Assembly: GCA_003342815.1 (NCBI GenBank)
Contig: PTEX01000020.1
Coordinates: 7,195,695-7,259,694, forward strand
Origin: Eudromia elegans
Lineage: Eukaryota > Chordata > Aves > Tinamiformes > Tinamidae
Direction: 5' to 3'
Length of the DNA: 64,000 bases
Each line of letters begins with the position of its first letter. Within the stretch, counting starts at the first letter, position 1. This document shows, piece after piece, positions 13,401-27,096 of this stretch. The notes under the pieces are model-generated. The model was given only the letters and a program-made list of their open reading frames with translations. It was not told the origin of the DNA and did no database searches. Made by a program: the position numbers and the translations under genes.

Positions 13401-14679
13401 CTCTTCTTTCTTCTTCTTGTAAGAAAGTAACTTTATGATTTTGAATATGAATACTTCTTGAACTGGCAGATATTTCTTGAGGCTGTAATAAGTTTCACCA
13501 GGCACATTGTGTCTTTATCAGGTTGCATTCCTAAAATTTATTTTTTGGAATGACAGGTTGTTTACCTACACTAATGAATCCAGCAATGCTTTCATTCTTG
13601 TTCTGACCAGCTTCCCTACCAAAACCTAATGACTTTCTCTGGAATTAGAGACTTCAATGAAACAGCTCTACAGTGACTGGATGATAAATATCATTCTGAT
13701 GCTAGGACTTAAAAATACATTTTTTTCCTATGACTAAAAATAATTGCATCAGAAGAAGCTCTTCCTCCCTTAAATGTAATTTCCATTAAAGAATAGCTTT
13801 TTTTTTTTTTTAAGATGACTTCTGAGAGAGAAAAAAATCTAGATTATTTTAATGCAGATTATATTTATTATCATCGAATGCTAATAGCACCAACTCTACC
13901 ACATCAGACAAAAGGAGAAAAAACCGCAAATCTTTCAGAATATCTGGATATCAGCAAATCTGCTTCCTCTGCAAGAAAAAAATATCAGGAACATTTTGTT
14001 GAAATTAACCTAAAGTGAAAAAGTGCATTTTCCAGGCAGTGGATCAAGAATTAACATGTTGAGATTGTTTTCAGTTTTACGTTCTTGAAGGAATATTTTT
14101 AGTGAGAAATGGACAATTTCAACTTTTTTTGGGTTTTTTTTTAAAGTATATCAGCGTAGGAGCATAGGTGAGATGATTGCAATATTGCTGGTGGCCTTGT
14201 GTAAGATGTTATACCCTCAAATGTATTTATATAGCAAGGGGTCTATTAATCATCAAAAAAAAAAGAGTTTCTGGATATAGCTCTGCAAGACTGATTGATT
14301 TACCCACCAGAGATACAAAGGAAAGGATTTGATGCCTTATATATGTAGGCACATCACTCATTTCGACTACCACATTGTCTTCTTTAAAGACCAGTTTGCT
14401 ATCTTCTTGCTGCTATTTTTAAAATAATTGGCAACAGGAAAAAACTAATTTTGCAGAGATCACTATCTAGGAAAAACAACTACTCTAAAGCCCACCTTTA
14501 GAGTCACATTTCTTCAAGTTTCAGTGTTATCAATGGATAATTCTGTAATCCTGCTTATATAATAGCTTTTGACATTGACTGTTCCAAAATATGGATTTAA
14601 AGAGAAGTTAGAGGAAACTTTTTAGGCAAGCTGTACATTCCTTACTTCATTCCTCACTCAGTTTTTGTTGACATATTAT
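10475..14679. other. Unique AT-rich non-coding sequence
   Basis: No gene or repeat family is recognised. The longest open frame, 12934-13293 on the minus strand (119 codons), has no recognisable domain and is compatible with chance. Confidence 0.5.
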
Positions 14680-14681
14680 TT

Positions 14682-14706
<25 letters not shown>
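14680..14706. repeat. (TA)n microsatellite
   Basis: About 12-13 uninterrupted TA dinucleotides, followed by an imperfect ATAATATA. Confidence 0.9.
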
Positions 14707-14712
<6 letters not shown>

Positions 14713-15506
14713 AGTATTACTTTGGGTAAGTGTATGCTGCTTGGACAAACTCATGTAAAAAACTCATGCCAATCTGGTTCTGCATGTTCTTCATAAAACC
14801 CAGTTAGTATTTTAAGATTGCCTATAAAACTGAAGCAGGGAATTAAATCTAAATGTCAATGTCAGCCCCTTACAGTCTTTGAAGAAATGTACATCCAGAA
14901 CTGGATTTAAATTCTGTGATTTTTCCCATCTCTCAGGCATAGATCTCCACATTACAGTTCAGTAGGGAATGCATTGAACATTAAATTCCACATTGTCTGA
15001 CTCCTTTTTTTTCTAAGTAAATAAATTCTGAATAAACCTTAGAATATCAGTGTTATACCTAGAAGGCTTGAATTGCGTCTTAGTATAGCATTTGCCGACC
15101 AGATGATCTATCATCTGACCTTTTATATCCAACTGAACTTTCCATAATAAGGACTCTTTTTATAAAATACAAATTAACACATTTTATTATTTTTATTTGA
15201 GACATTTAAAAAGACAAAAGATAAAACATTTTAGACTGTTTGTCAATACTTCTAAATAAGATATAGATTATTTAATCTAATTTACTCTATACGGTCTGCT
15301 GTCCACAAAGATTTTATATCTATCGTTGTTTTTCCATCTGTCTTCAGTATCAGTACACAGAGTCCATGGGGAAGACTCAAGTAATAAAAAGTGAGAAGTG
15401 TGAATCAAAAGCCATGACTTCCAAGCATCCATTTAGCTTTCCATGGGTAAAGAATTACAGTCACAGTTCCAATCTTTCCCTTTAGAGACCCCAAATTAAA
15501 AGATTA

Positions 15507-15543
15507 TATACATACACACACACACACATATATATATACACAC
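15507..15543. repeat. Compound (CA)n/(TA)n microsatellite
   Basis: A short TATACATA lead-in passes into about seven CA units, then TA units and a final ACACAC. Confidence 0.85.
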
Positions 15544-18196
15544 TTGCTTATGTCTTTCTTAGTAAACACTCTCCTTAAGTCAAATTATATAACAAGGGCT
15601 AACTGTGTGTTATTTATGTAATCTGCAGTCTTTCACTGTTTCTGTGAGAGGCTGTTTCTGCATGAACATAGTTATGTTTCTGAGTAGAAGTAGAATTAAA
15701 CCCATCCATAGTGGCATGCAATGTTCTTGAATTAATGAAACCAGTGCCTTTCTCCTTTCTGGCTCTGCAGTAGTCTCCTGTCAAAAGTTGCTGGTTATCG
15801 TTTAAAAACAGAAATGAAATATATTGAAATATATTGTCGTGTATTTATGCCTTAAAAAAAATCTCTTGCTGAGAAAATTCACACACTAACAACAGAGTTG
15901 AAAAGAATTGCACTAGAGAGATTTGAAATTGATCAAAAAATAAATTAGAAATGTACCCTAATACAATGTATCGTTAGTGCTGAAGTAGTGGTCATCTAAC
16001 AACATAAACAAGAAAATTTATGGAGAAAGATACTGTCTCTGATTGACTATAACATTTCTTCTGAGGTATGGGATTTTTTCTGTGTGGTCACAAATCATCA
16101 TACTCATATACACGAACAATTTAAAGAACTATATCATCTAAAAGATACCTGTCAAACACATTGTTAATGATTTAACGTCAAGAAACAGCAGTTTAGTCAC
16201 AAATATTACAAAAAATAGGAAGAATCCCTGTGAATTATTTGCTCAGCTCCATATCTGTGCAGCAGTGAATCAGCTTAACTATCATTGTGTAGCATTGCCA
16301 AAGAAGAGTTACTATTAAGATCTAAGTTGTGACTTAAATCAAGATGCGAAGTCACAATACCTCCCTTCAAGGAAAGATGGATGGTAAATCTCATATGGTT
16401 TAATCTAGCACTAAGTCAAGAGAATCCATGTATTTACTTGTATTTTACCCAACCAAAAGGTGGAAAGTAAAGCCATAATAATGCCCAGCGCCACCATCTT
16501 GCCAGAGATTCCCTCTAAAGGGTGAGCAGTAGTCAGAAAGACAGGTTGTCTTGAGTATGTGTGGCTAAACAACAAAGATATTTGACTGGATGACAAAACA
16601 AATTCAAGTCTGGTTCTAACTCTCCAGGCCCTTTTGTCACTTTATCACAGGCAAAATGATTAACAGCCCTCAATACGAGCTCGTAGTAAGGTAAGTTTTA
16701 TTTTAATAATCAGAAAGAATATATTTCTGTCCCATAGCTGCCTTTGTTTTTAAAGTGGTCTTTGGAATCTGAGCTTCATTTCTTGTATTCATAATTTTTT
16801 TTTTTTTTTNATTTTGGTCAACCAAATTATGGATTGCTGTGAACATGAAAAAGGAAGCATCCTTTTAAGAAAACATGTTCTGCTACTTGCTGACATTTTG
16901 TCAGGCATATAGTAAATGTTATCTTGAGGAAAACAGATGAAATCTACAAACAAAAAATAGAGAGTTAGCATTGTATGTATAAAGCCCCACAATAGACTAA
17001 TGAAAAACAAATTATCATGGTGGCAAACACACAATATGAAAGTAAGAGAATACCTGTCAGTATGTCTAAAACAGAAAGGTCACTTGACAATTGCAGTACC
17101 TACACTTATCTTCCTTTTGTGTGAAGCTGACAGCAAAAGATGAATGCCTACCTCCACCCTAATCACAACATGAGTTTTCTCATGTGATTACATGCTTGCC
17201 AAAGAAAGACAATTTTTTTAGGCTTGTCTAAGTAAAGACACTGAAGAAAAATGGCGTGGTGTAAATTTAATGTAACTTACTTAAGTAAAAACAAACTCTC
17301 CATATGAACAGTTATTTGGGACCAAAACATTTGTATTTAGCTTAGTCTACTCTCACTTCCAGACCAAAACTAATTGAATCAAAGTAATTTAATTTCCGAA
17401 TAAAATTATACACACACATTTAACTATTCTTCTCATTGATTACTAGTAGTTCTTAAGCTACTCTTTGAATCAATTTAGATCAAGCATTCCTCTAAAACAA
17501 ACATAGTTAACTTTTTTAAAAAGGGAATACCACAAAATACAAAAGCTGTTAATAGACAGTATGTCTAAGTCTGGTCCCTAGTCATTCAGTGAGAGAGCTG
17601 CAGTCAAGTCTATGATTGATTAATGATAGACAAACCTCCAAATATTAACTCAGTTTCCAAAGTCAAAGTTCCATATCTTAATGGTGTCATGAAAACAAAA
17701 GCAAGATATTTAATAGGAGAAGGGTATATCACCAGGTTTGTAGAAGATAGTTTGAGATTTCTAGTTTTTTTAAATGCTAGTCCCAGGCAAGCATTAGGAA
17801 TGGTCTTCTGGTTTACTTCCATAACAATTGATTTCAGTTTATTTTTTTATTATTAAAATATGTTTTTTCATCTTCTTTTTTTCAACAGATTTGACTGATT
17901 TTTTTCCTGATTCCAGAAAGAATGACCATGTTATAATACATCATGCTATGTCCATGCAAACTTGTTAAGGACCTGTCTGGCTTGCATGAAGCTGTGGGCC
18001 AATATTCCTATAGGGATTCTACTGGTGGAGCTGGCAGGTTGTTCTGCCTGATGATGCACTAAACACTGATCAAATCTCTTAGAATGTCATAGAATTAAAA
18101 ATCCGCTTGCTCTCCCCTATGCTTGGTTGTGAGACTGCTGCACAACAAATCCTTTCCACTTCCTACGGAGTAAACTGAACGCAAAGGAGAAGGATA
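15544..18196. other. Unique AT-rich non-coding sequence
   Basis: No gene is recognised. A 12-bp palindrome containing two CpGs (TACGAGCTCGTA) lies at 16674-16685, but palindromes of this length are expected by chance in a window this large. Confidence 0.5.
16795..16810. repeat. Poly-T run ending in an ambiguous base
   Basis: A 15-base T run is followed by an N at 16810. This is probably a homopolymer-length or base-call uncertainty in the assembly. An open frame spanning it on the minus strand is not meaningful. Confidence 0.8.
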
Positions 18197-18256
18197 GTTG
18201 TATGTGTATGTGTGTGTGTATACATGTATATGTATATGTATGTGAATATACATATA
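18197..18256. repeat. (TG)n/(TA)n/(TATG)n low-complexity tract
   Basis: Alternating purine-pyrimidine sequence with runs of TG, TATG and TATA. Both long minus-strand open frames across this tract are artefacts of the repeat. Confidence 0.85.
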
Positions 18257-18780
18257 AAGTGGCAGGAAATAAAATAAATAAATTAAATATGAGTTGAGAA
18301 AAAGAGCTATCAAGAGTAATGAGTAGTTCAGCACCAATGTTCCATAATACATGCTCCAGTTCCCAAATACACATTTTAAAAAAATTCTGGAAAATTGTAA
18401 ATTTCCATATTAGTTGAATTACTAGCATTTAACATCTCATTATTTGTGCATTAAAAAAAATATTAATTGCTTACATTATTTTAGATATTTTATTTTTCTC
18501 TACATTATTTCCTCTGTCTGCCTTTGGACTCTGACATGTGGAGAAGGCTTCTGCCAAAAGAAAAACAATGCCATAAGCTAAAAATAATAAACACTTAATT
18601 AAGTAAGCAAAGTGTCACCTGATAGATTTCAATGTAGTCATCATAGCTATGCTATGAGTACTTTCAACAACCAGATTGCCTTCATGTTTTTTCCTGATGG
18701 AGGATTTATCTTTCCTTTTCAAGCAGTTGTGAGAGTTATGTGTTATAATTAGATAACAAAAGAGCCCCCCCCCAAAAAAA
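18257..18780. other. Unique AT-rich non-coding sequence
   Basis: No gene is recognised. A C9A8 homopolymer junction lies at about 18765-18780, directly before the hairpin described next. Confidence 0.5.
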
Positions 18781-18806
18781 ATTGGCTCTTTAACAGAAGA
18801 GCCAAT
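18781..18806. repeat. Perfect 10-bp inverted repeat followed by AATAAA
   Basis: ATTGGCTCTT (18781-18790) and AAGAGCCAAT (18797-18806) are exact reverse complements around a 6-base loop, TAACAG. An AATAAATAAAT polyadenylation-like string overlaps the right end. The GGCTCTT/AAGAGCC stem resembles a histone mRNA 3' stem-loop, but the loop is too long and no histone reading frame lies nearby. Confidence 0.85.
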
Positions 18807-21800
18807 AAATAAATATTATAATTGCTTCAAGTTAAAATGCGATTTATTAGATCTAAATTTTCAAGGCCTATTTTAATTATTGATACCATAAGGAAACTTT
18901 CAGTGTACTGGGTTCAGTGTACCCTTAACAGTCAGAGAACACTAATATGCCAGGATTTTTTTTTTCATAGACTTCCATTTACATACATATAATAAACTTA
19001 CCATGGAAGATTTCAAAACATGTGTGAACCATTTGACAGGTTATTTAATTTGCAGACTTTACATCTACTAACACAGCAAGCTTATTTTCTGATTCCTCTT
19101 TTCGGGCCCAGAAAACAATATTTGCTTCATTAGTTTTTCATTTTAAATCAAAGCAAAAGATTAAATTTTTTTTTAATGTAGATTGTTAAAGAAAAATCTA
19201 AATCTATCCTGGGAGTTGTATCTTCCTATTTCACAAAGTCCTAACCTATTACTTTACATCTATTTATTCTGTGGTCATAAAAAGCACTCCAGAAGACAGG
19301 AAAACTATACAAAATGGAGTTAGCCAAGACTTGTTTAAAAAGGCTTGCGTACATATCCTCTGTCATAGAAGGATTATTATTCAGTTTCTCTGTCCGTTCA
19401 CTGTGGGATTGAAGAAAACACTTGCAATTCTTTGTCAAAAGAAAGGGAAGGAAAAATTTAGAAGTCATAGACAGAACCACGAAGCAGTAAATGAAAACAT
19501 GGCTGTGTGTAAGACTAGCATGCTATAAGAGTACTTTTTTTCTCTCTCTCTATTTTAAACAAAACTTATTTTTATTGAGTTAGCAGCTAGTTTTGCCCTC
19601 AGACACCAAAATGTTAGTTCATGTGCTTTATTTCAGTTAAGTGCAAAAACTAGTAATGAAGTCAGTTATCTCAGATGTGATGACAAATATTTATAAATAA
19701 TGAACCATGTCAACTGCACAACAGAGAAGAGGATTTTTGTTAGTTTGTTTGTTCATTTGGTTTTGCTCTTGTTCTTTCTTCTAATAATTAATTGTGTTTT
19801 AACCAATGCTTCAAAAAAGTTAATCATATCCTTTGATTCGTATGTATCTGTATTGTTTCCTTTCTAATACTTCTTTATTTGCAAAAATTAGATATATGAA
19901 AGAAGAAGAAAAGAAAAACATATGCAGCAAAAAGGCTTTCATCTAATGTGTGACTACACTTCGAGCAAAGACATACTTCTGTTTTGCATGAAAGATTCTA
20001 ATGCATCAGTTTTCTGGTTCTGTGAAGAAAATTAATTTTTCTTAATATTACTGCAAGGAAAAGAAAGATCTTTTGTGGTGTATAACCTAAATATCAATGC
20101 CTTCTGACAATGGATAACAGAACAGTGCTACAAGCACACTTCTTACTTCTGACATTTGTAATTTTTCTGAATTCATATACATGTGCACATCTACTTCAAC
20201 TTTTAGACAATCTACAAATATGAGGATGATTAAAATAGAAAGAAAAATTCCAGCATCCAGTAAAGAAGCCAAAAAAGCCAACCATACAGTAGTGTCTGAA
20301 GCTGATATTATGAAAATGCTTGGAGGATAAACATCCTGTGTGAGTTCACTGCAGGTACACATTGAAGTAATGGCAATGGGTAATGCTCAGTTTGTGCCCT
20401 ACCTTGTGGAACTGAAAATTGGTGAGGAGACCAAGCATAGGTTGAAAAGGTCCGATCTTAGGCATAGGCAGATACTCAAACTCGTGGACCAGTCTATTTG
20501 TGTGATAAACCTTCCTCTTGAGGAAATCCAAGTCCTACACAAAGTCTTCAGATCCTTTCACTTTGCCTAAAGCACTCTGGGCCATATCTGGCTGACTGGT
20601 TTTGATCAAGGCTGTATATTCACTTTTCTTCATGTAAACAAAAGGCATTTGGTGTACACTGAGAGACATGTACTCCTTAATGATGGAAGAGGGCAGAAAA
20701 TAGTGGCTTAATTCACACAGCTTTTGATTTGGAGACCTGAAATCACCAAGGCCCGTTACCAAACCTGTTACTAAGCTCTTTTCTGCCCTATCAAGTATTT
20801 GTTATCTGATACACAGAGAGAAATGTGTTCAGTTCTGTGTTCAGAAGCACATGCATTTTAACAACTGGACTCTAACCTTAACACTATGTTTTTCAGTCCT
20901 CCAGTCATACCTTACTGCTTTGTGCTTGCAGAAGAAGCTCCTACCTGTTTTGTCTTGACTAGAGGGAGCAGAGGGACTTGCCAATGAGTTCAAGTGCCTG
21001 ACGTGGTCAATCTTTCACCTGGTTGCGGATATAATGGAAAGGAAAGCAGGAGGCACACAGTCTACTTAGTTTGACTATAAATGAATCTTTCAGGACACCA
21101 TCTGCCACAAATATATCAGAATGAGTAGCAGCATTGAAGGAGGCAGTCTCCTTCAAAATTAAACATAGCTTTTGCAACATAGCTGGAAATCAAATGGGCA
21201 CATTTAAAGCCCACGGAAACTCTCTTGCCAGAAGGAAACCACCTACTGCTGAGAGATTTTTCTTTTTTTTTTTCCTTTCTGCACCCGTGCTGACTGCGGG
21301 AGACTAATACGTCTGGTTCTATGCACAAAATGCAGAGAAAGTGAAGTAGTCATGAAAATGTACCTCACGACCTCAGCAGGGAGAGGTATGGCCTTTTTCC
21401 AGCTACACTTTACCACAAGCTGTATCTAATTTGCTATTCACAGTCACCCTTGAAGTAGGTTTTGAATGTTAGCTTTTCTTCTTTTCCACTGAGTGTGTAT
21501 AGTTCAGATTACTGTTTTTCCCTTCAGTGCACAGCATTGTCAGGCATTTTTCCAGGTTAAATCTTATCCTTTAATTCCTGGTGATAGGAAGAGAAATGAG
21601 GTTTCATTTTCTATTTTTAAGAAGAAGAAGAATATAGCTGTTATTTCAACTATAATTTATTATAAAATTAGCTCTTCCTTCCCTTCTGCTAGGGTAGTTT
21701 TAAGGGAGAAACAAGAATATTTCAAACAGAGAAGAAAAAATACAGACTCCTTGATCTTGTGGTACATTTACATTTTTTTTTGCTTATGGGGACAAGACAA

Positions 21801-23840
21801 TAGCTTTACAATGCTGGCTATCCAATCTAGGCAGCAATCTAAATAACAATAATAATTAAAAAACCCCGTATTTTTTCACCTCAAAATCAGCAGCTCTATA
21901 ACAAGGACTATGAGAAGTAAGATAATGTCTACTCTTTAGAGGACGTAAGAAGTTGAACAAGACATCATTTATGTGAGACATGTTCTGCTTAGAGCTGTTT
22001 GTTAGTTAAAAATATGACTTAAACATTATACAGCACCTACTCTATATACCATGAAAGCAGGGTGTACTATCATCTTCATCAGTCCTACAATCACTTATTT
22101 GATAAAGATGTGTCTATTTTTTCATTTTGGCTGTCTCAGATGACAAATAAATAATGAACAATGAATGTGTGTGTGCATGAGAAAGATCTTTAAGGAAAAA
22201 GAAACAACAACAACAAAAAACAATCTGATTTATAAATATGCTTGTAACAAGAGTGAAAAATGACTGTTCTAAAGCAAAGAATGTAATGGTTATTGGAAAT
22301 TCTTCTTTATTTGGTATGCTAGCAAGGGCATCAAATCTTCCTGATATTCTCAAAGGAATAAGTTCAGTGCTCTGAAAAATAGAGAATAGCAGAATTTGTG
22401 ATGATGTCACGCTTAACTCCTTTATGTACAACAAGGAACCTCACAAGAGACCACTGTATTTTAGCTCACATAGGAAGATACATAGCTAGATTGATGAAAC
22501 AGCAAAGAACAAAGGAACAAAAAATTGGTTGCACACATTTTAGGCATGTTGGTCTATGATGAACAGAATAAAACTCGCCAAAGGAAAGAAGCTGGTTACA
22601 AAATAATTGCTGCGCATTTCTATTGTAATAGGCAAAATAACCTCTACAGCCTCCTATGTTTCATTAGTGAATATGTCAAGAACTTGTAAATAATACTTGA
22701 AACTTGTTGTTTGGTCTCTTAATTAAACTAACAGTGGAAGTCTTATCTCTTGAGGCATATGCTGCTGCCCTGAATATTTTAGGCAATGTTTCATTTTTTG
22801 CAGTTGCTTTCACTTTAAACATGAAGGTGAATTAAATAAGTAATAATGCTCTATTTGAACTTAAAATTAACAGATAAAAATCTTTAATATAATTAATTTG
22901 CTTGATCTGCATGGACAGCCGAGGGCCAAGCCTATCTAATTTTTTCCAGCATAGATTGTTTTGTACTGATAGATGCATATTGCATCATTTCTAGTTGCTT
23001 AGTAGCTCCAGATATTTATGAAAAAAGGGAGGTTTTGGCCCTTTTGTAAATTATGAATCTACTATTACCTTTTGAATACATTTCAAACATTTCCCATTAA
23101 ACATTTTTGCCCCCCTTTTACACACAGAGATCCATTTTTCACCATCTTCTGGGATCATGAAGGTTTATACTTAGCCACCTTTTACCATGATTCTTCAGCC
23201 ATTATATAAACCAAAATTCATTTTGTGAATTTCTTCCATAGTTCAGAAATATTTCCATGAAGGCTTCGACAAAGAAGAGCAACAAGCATTTATATTCTCT
23301 TCAGGTTCTATTTCTTTTTTGTGTTTTTAAGGTGGTCAGAAGATGCCAGAGCTTAGGTATAAGAGGAAAATAAGCACAACTTTTATACATGCTGTGTTTC
23401 AAGCACAAAAAATATTACTACAGTGTCTTCCACTGGAGGGTACCATTGCAACAGTGTAATCAAACCAACAGAGCATTTTTCTTTCCAGACAACTTCAATT
23501 GTCACTATCCACTTAATTCAGTCATTCATCTTTATAGCTTCCTCTCTGCTTTTCTGGAAAATGTTTTCATGGTGCAATTCTCTTAGGATTTGATTCTTTT
23601 GATAAACTCAAGGCAAACACTGGATATCACCTATTCTGTGTGACACCTCATGCAGTTTTCTATAACAGATCTCACAGAGGAGCGAAGAGTAATGAGTTTT
23701 CCTGGGTTCCATGATTATGTGGCAGAAGGTCCAAAAAATTAAATCCAAAACATACCTAACTTAAATCTTGGTATCATCTATTTGAAAATCTGACTTCACC
23801 ATCATAAGATCTGTGCAAACTTGGGAGGGTGCCAGTAAAA
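18807..23840. other. Unique AT-rich sequence with one coding-like island
   Basis: No gene can be named. On the minus strand at about 20346-20800 one frame stays open for roughly 150 codons with a single in-frame stop near 20535. I do not recognise the product. The rest shows only short chance frames. Confidence 0.45.
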
Positions 23841-23848
23841 GGAAGGGA

Positions 23849-23936
23849 GGAAGGAAGGAAGGAAGGAAGGAAGGAAGGAAGGAAGGAAGGAAGGAAGGAA
23901 GGAAGGAAGGAAGGAAGGAAGGAAGGAAGGAAGGAA
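23849..23936. repeat. (GGAA)22 tetranucleotide array
   Basis: Twenty-two perfect GGAA units, preceded by an imperfect GGAAGGGA lead-in from 23841. It is a continuous purine strand with mirror symmetry, so it could form a triplex. The Phe-Leu-Pro-Ser repeat frame on the minus strand is an artefact of the array. Confidence 0.97.
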
Positions 23937-26900
23937 AAGAAAGTGGCAACCTCTTTTGAAATAATTTCATAATTTACAGTAATAAATTATCATTTTGTAT
24001 TTTATTCTGACTTAAGTGAAGCTTATTACTCTGGGTATATTCTATACATTTGTTTTACATTTAGAAGTGCTGGTTAGGCATTAATTGCCTTTAATTCATC
24101 AGTCCTTCATCTCTCCCCCGCCTCAATGCATGGTCTCTGACACTACGTTTCTCTGCTCTCCTGCCCTCCAATTTTTAACCAGTAAATGACAGTACTGAAA
24201 AACAACATGGATGGATAGACAAATGGATCTTCCTATCTATTCTATCATACAGAAAAGTAGAAATATACTCAGCTGCTCAGAGGCAGGAAACACGATGCCT
24301 TACCCACAGTTATGAGGCGTCTGGTGACGCTGCTAAGCGGTGGTGAGTCTTTGGAGCCCCAGCAAACTTCAGATGCTCCTGAAACCCTGGTTATCTCACC
24401 ATACGTAACTACTCATCCTTTGCTGATGATGCTAACCGCTTGCCTTTTAAAGATGAAGCCAGCTGATTTGGCGGGGGAAAACATTCAGGCTCCTTTTTAA
24501 CGCTGAGCCAAAGCCTCATGCTGTTTCTCATGCTGCCTGACTGATCTTGAGCCCAGGATAATTGGTAGAGAGGTCATGGCCTTGTATGGGGAAATAAATC
24601 CTCCATCCTTATGGTCCTACATGAACATTTTTTGAAGGCAAAGGAGTTACTAAGCTAATGTAACTTATTGCATCCGGTACCTAAACAGTTATTGCCATTA
24701 CTGCATCATTTTAATACAGCAGTGTGTGAAGCAAAGGAATCAGACAATGAACTATAAACCATTTAAAGAATTTTTACTTGATGAAAGCAGGAGTGCAAAT
24801 GGCAATGACTATATTTCGTCTCTAGGCACCTGCATCTATCAAGGACAAGGACAAAGATGCAAAAGAAAGTGAAGCAAGTGAAGCAAATCTAATTAGCAAT
24901 AATAGAGTATTAAATCTGTGTTATATTATTTGACTCCTTGTACCCACCTAAAGGTGGTAACAAGGGATATCTCCACTCATGACACATAATGAATGTCTAA
25001 CCTATAGAGCCTCTCTAAATCTGCAATGCAATGAGGTGCTTTTCATTAATTTCAATTAAGTATTAAATGTATCATCTGATGTAAAAAATGCTGCAGAATA
25101 ACTTGAAGGAAAAATATAGACAGTCTTTCTAGAATGAAAAACTCTCATTTATGCTTCATGTTTCCTTTCTTATTTTTGTAAAGGAAACTAGTGACTGTTT
25201 CTAGCTGCGTTGTTCTAGTAGCCAGAACTGAAAAAATCAGCTGAGCATTTGTGAGTAGAGCCAAAAATGCAGACAGGAACAAATAAATCATAACAGTAGC
25301 CTCAAATGGGATGGCTGTGGGTTCTCTGAACTAGTCCACTTTCTCAAAAAGCCTCATCAAGTTGCTAACAATTTGTTAATAAAAAGTAGGGAGAGTAGGT
25401 ACACTTTTCGGTACAGTGGTCTACTGACTTCCTGTGGTATTCAAAAGAAAAATATGACACAAACCAACAAATAGGTGAATCCTGTAAGCACCAGCACTTA
25501 GACAATAAATTCCAGGTAGCAGGTGTGTTACAAGAACTACTTATGCATAATAATAGACCTAAGAAGATGGTAAATTTTTTTTGTGTGTTTTCTCATTGGC
25601 AGATTTTTTCATTGACATATTTTTTTACTTTATGGAAACAGGAACATATGGAAAAATGAAATGATCTGAAAAGTAAGATTTTGAAAAAGTAATGTATTCT
25701 GTCGTAACTCAATAAAAAAATACAGAACAAGTGGCCATTCTTAAGAGGAATTATTTTTCCTCTTACCTAGTGCAGGCCCATGCCTCAAGATATCCTATGC
25801 TCAGTCTAACTTCTTGTTTCAATTTTGAATCCTCATGTGTTAAAGGAACTTTAATTATAGACTTTTTTTTCCCCCCAATCATACTGCAGCAACATCCTGA
25901 CTATTATTATAGTCTCTGTTCAAAAGAAAAAAGAGCAAGAACTTTCCCAAAATTTTAGGGACTTTTTTTCTGATAATGCCTAATTAATCTTAATATTCCA
26001 CTATGAATATACCTTTTGAGCCTCAGAAGCAATGACCTGGTTCACTAAGTGCTAAGTACATACCTGTAGAATGCAAATCTAGTCTACCAAAAGGCCATCA
26101 TATGCTGAAACTTCTGTGATGGAACTGAAACTTTAAACCTGTATGTATTAGTCTGAGGATTTAATGATGGGCATTTACATGACTCTTTTTTGCTTTTTTC
26201 TAAAAATATTTATTCTTTATTTGTATGATACTGTGCTTTACATTCTTCCTCTTAATCATCTAGTATTGGCTGTTGTTTATAATGAAATGAGTTCAAATGT
26301 ATTTCAACTTCAAATTAATAATTAATATGGTTGGAATCAATTTGAAAAAAATGCTAAAACTGAAACATTGAAATAAACTTTAAATATGTCTAGCAGTAAT
26401 GTTTCTGTCACAATCCTACTAACCTACTCAGCTAGTAGAAAAGTAATCAAGAGATTAGGTATTTCCCAAATTCCCAGAACAACGCTGACTCTTTGAGACT
26501 ATAGCATTAGAGTAGGCTGCAAAGTAGAAATCTCTGGTGTTCCTTGTGACCCTATTTCAATTTGCAGGGAATTTAAATTGCACTAAATTAGACATTTTTT
26601 TTTCCAGGTAGTAATGAGATTAGATTTTGAAATACTGAAGTTTTTCATAAAATGAAAAAGCTTTCCCTCCACCCAAACTAATTTCAAACGAGTAATTATT
26701 GGGAACCTGAACAAAGAAATATAGACTGGCAAGTCATCAAGCACATATTTAAATTTACATTCATTTATTAACTTACAGTTCCAGCAATGCTTCAGTCAGA
26801 CCTCAAAGCATCAGTCATAAAAATGTGTTTAGATGCTGTGACAAGGACTGCCCAAAGCATGTGTTGTGCTAAATAAGGTCTTGTATTAAGATGAGAATTA

Positions 26901-27096
26901 GAGTTCCAGATCTCTCCACTAAGACCATAATCAGGCGTCTGGTTTACCAAAGATAATTTTAGTTCCACAGTTTCTATCCTGTGTAAACTGAATTGATCTT
27001 AACAGGTCATCTTTTAGGGACCAAACATCCCTCTTGTATGAGCTACTCTCAGGTTTATTTTAGGAGGAGGTGAATTCCTGTAACCCCTAAGATAAA
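23937..27096. other. Unique sequence, including a GC-richer island
   Basis: No gene is identified. 24290-24600 is richer in G, C and CpG than its surroundings (see findings). The remainder is ordinary AT-rich sequence. Confidence 0.5.

Noticed and set aside
16674..16685. 12-bp palindrome TACGAGCTCGTA
   Set aside because: More than ten perfect 12-bp palindromes are expected by chance in 64 kb.
18781..18806. True histone mRNA 3' stem-loop
   Set aside because: The loop is 6 bases in a 10-bp stem (8 bases if only the 6-bp histone stem is counted) instead of 4, and no histone frame lies upstream on either strand.
23761..23970. Minus-strand frame with FLPS repeats
   Set aside because: It is the translation of the GGAA microsatellite.
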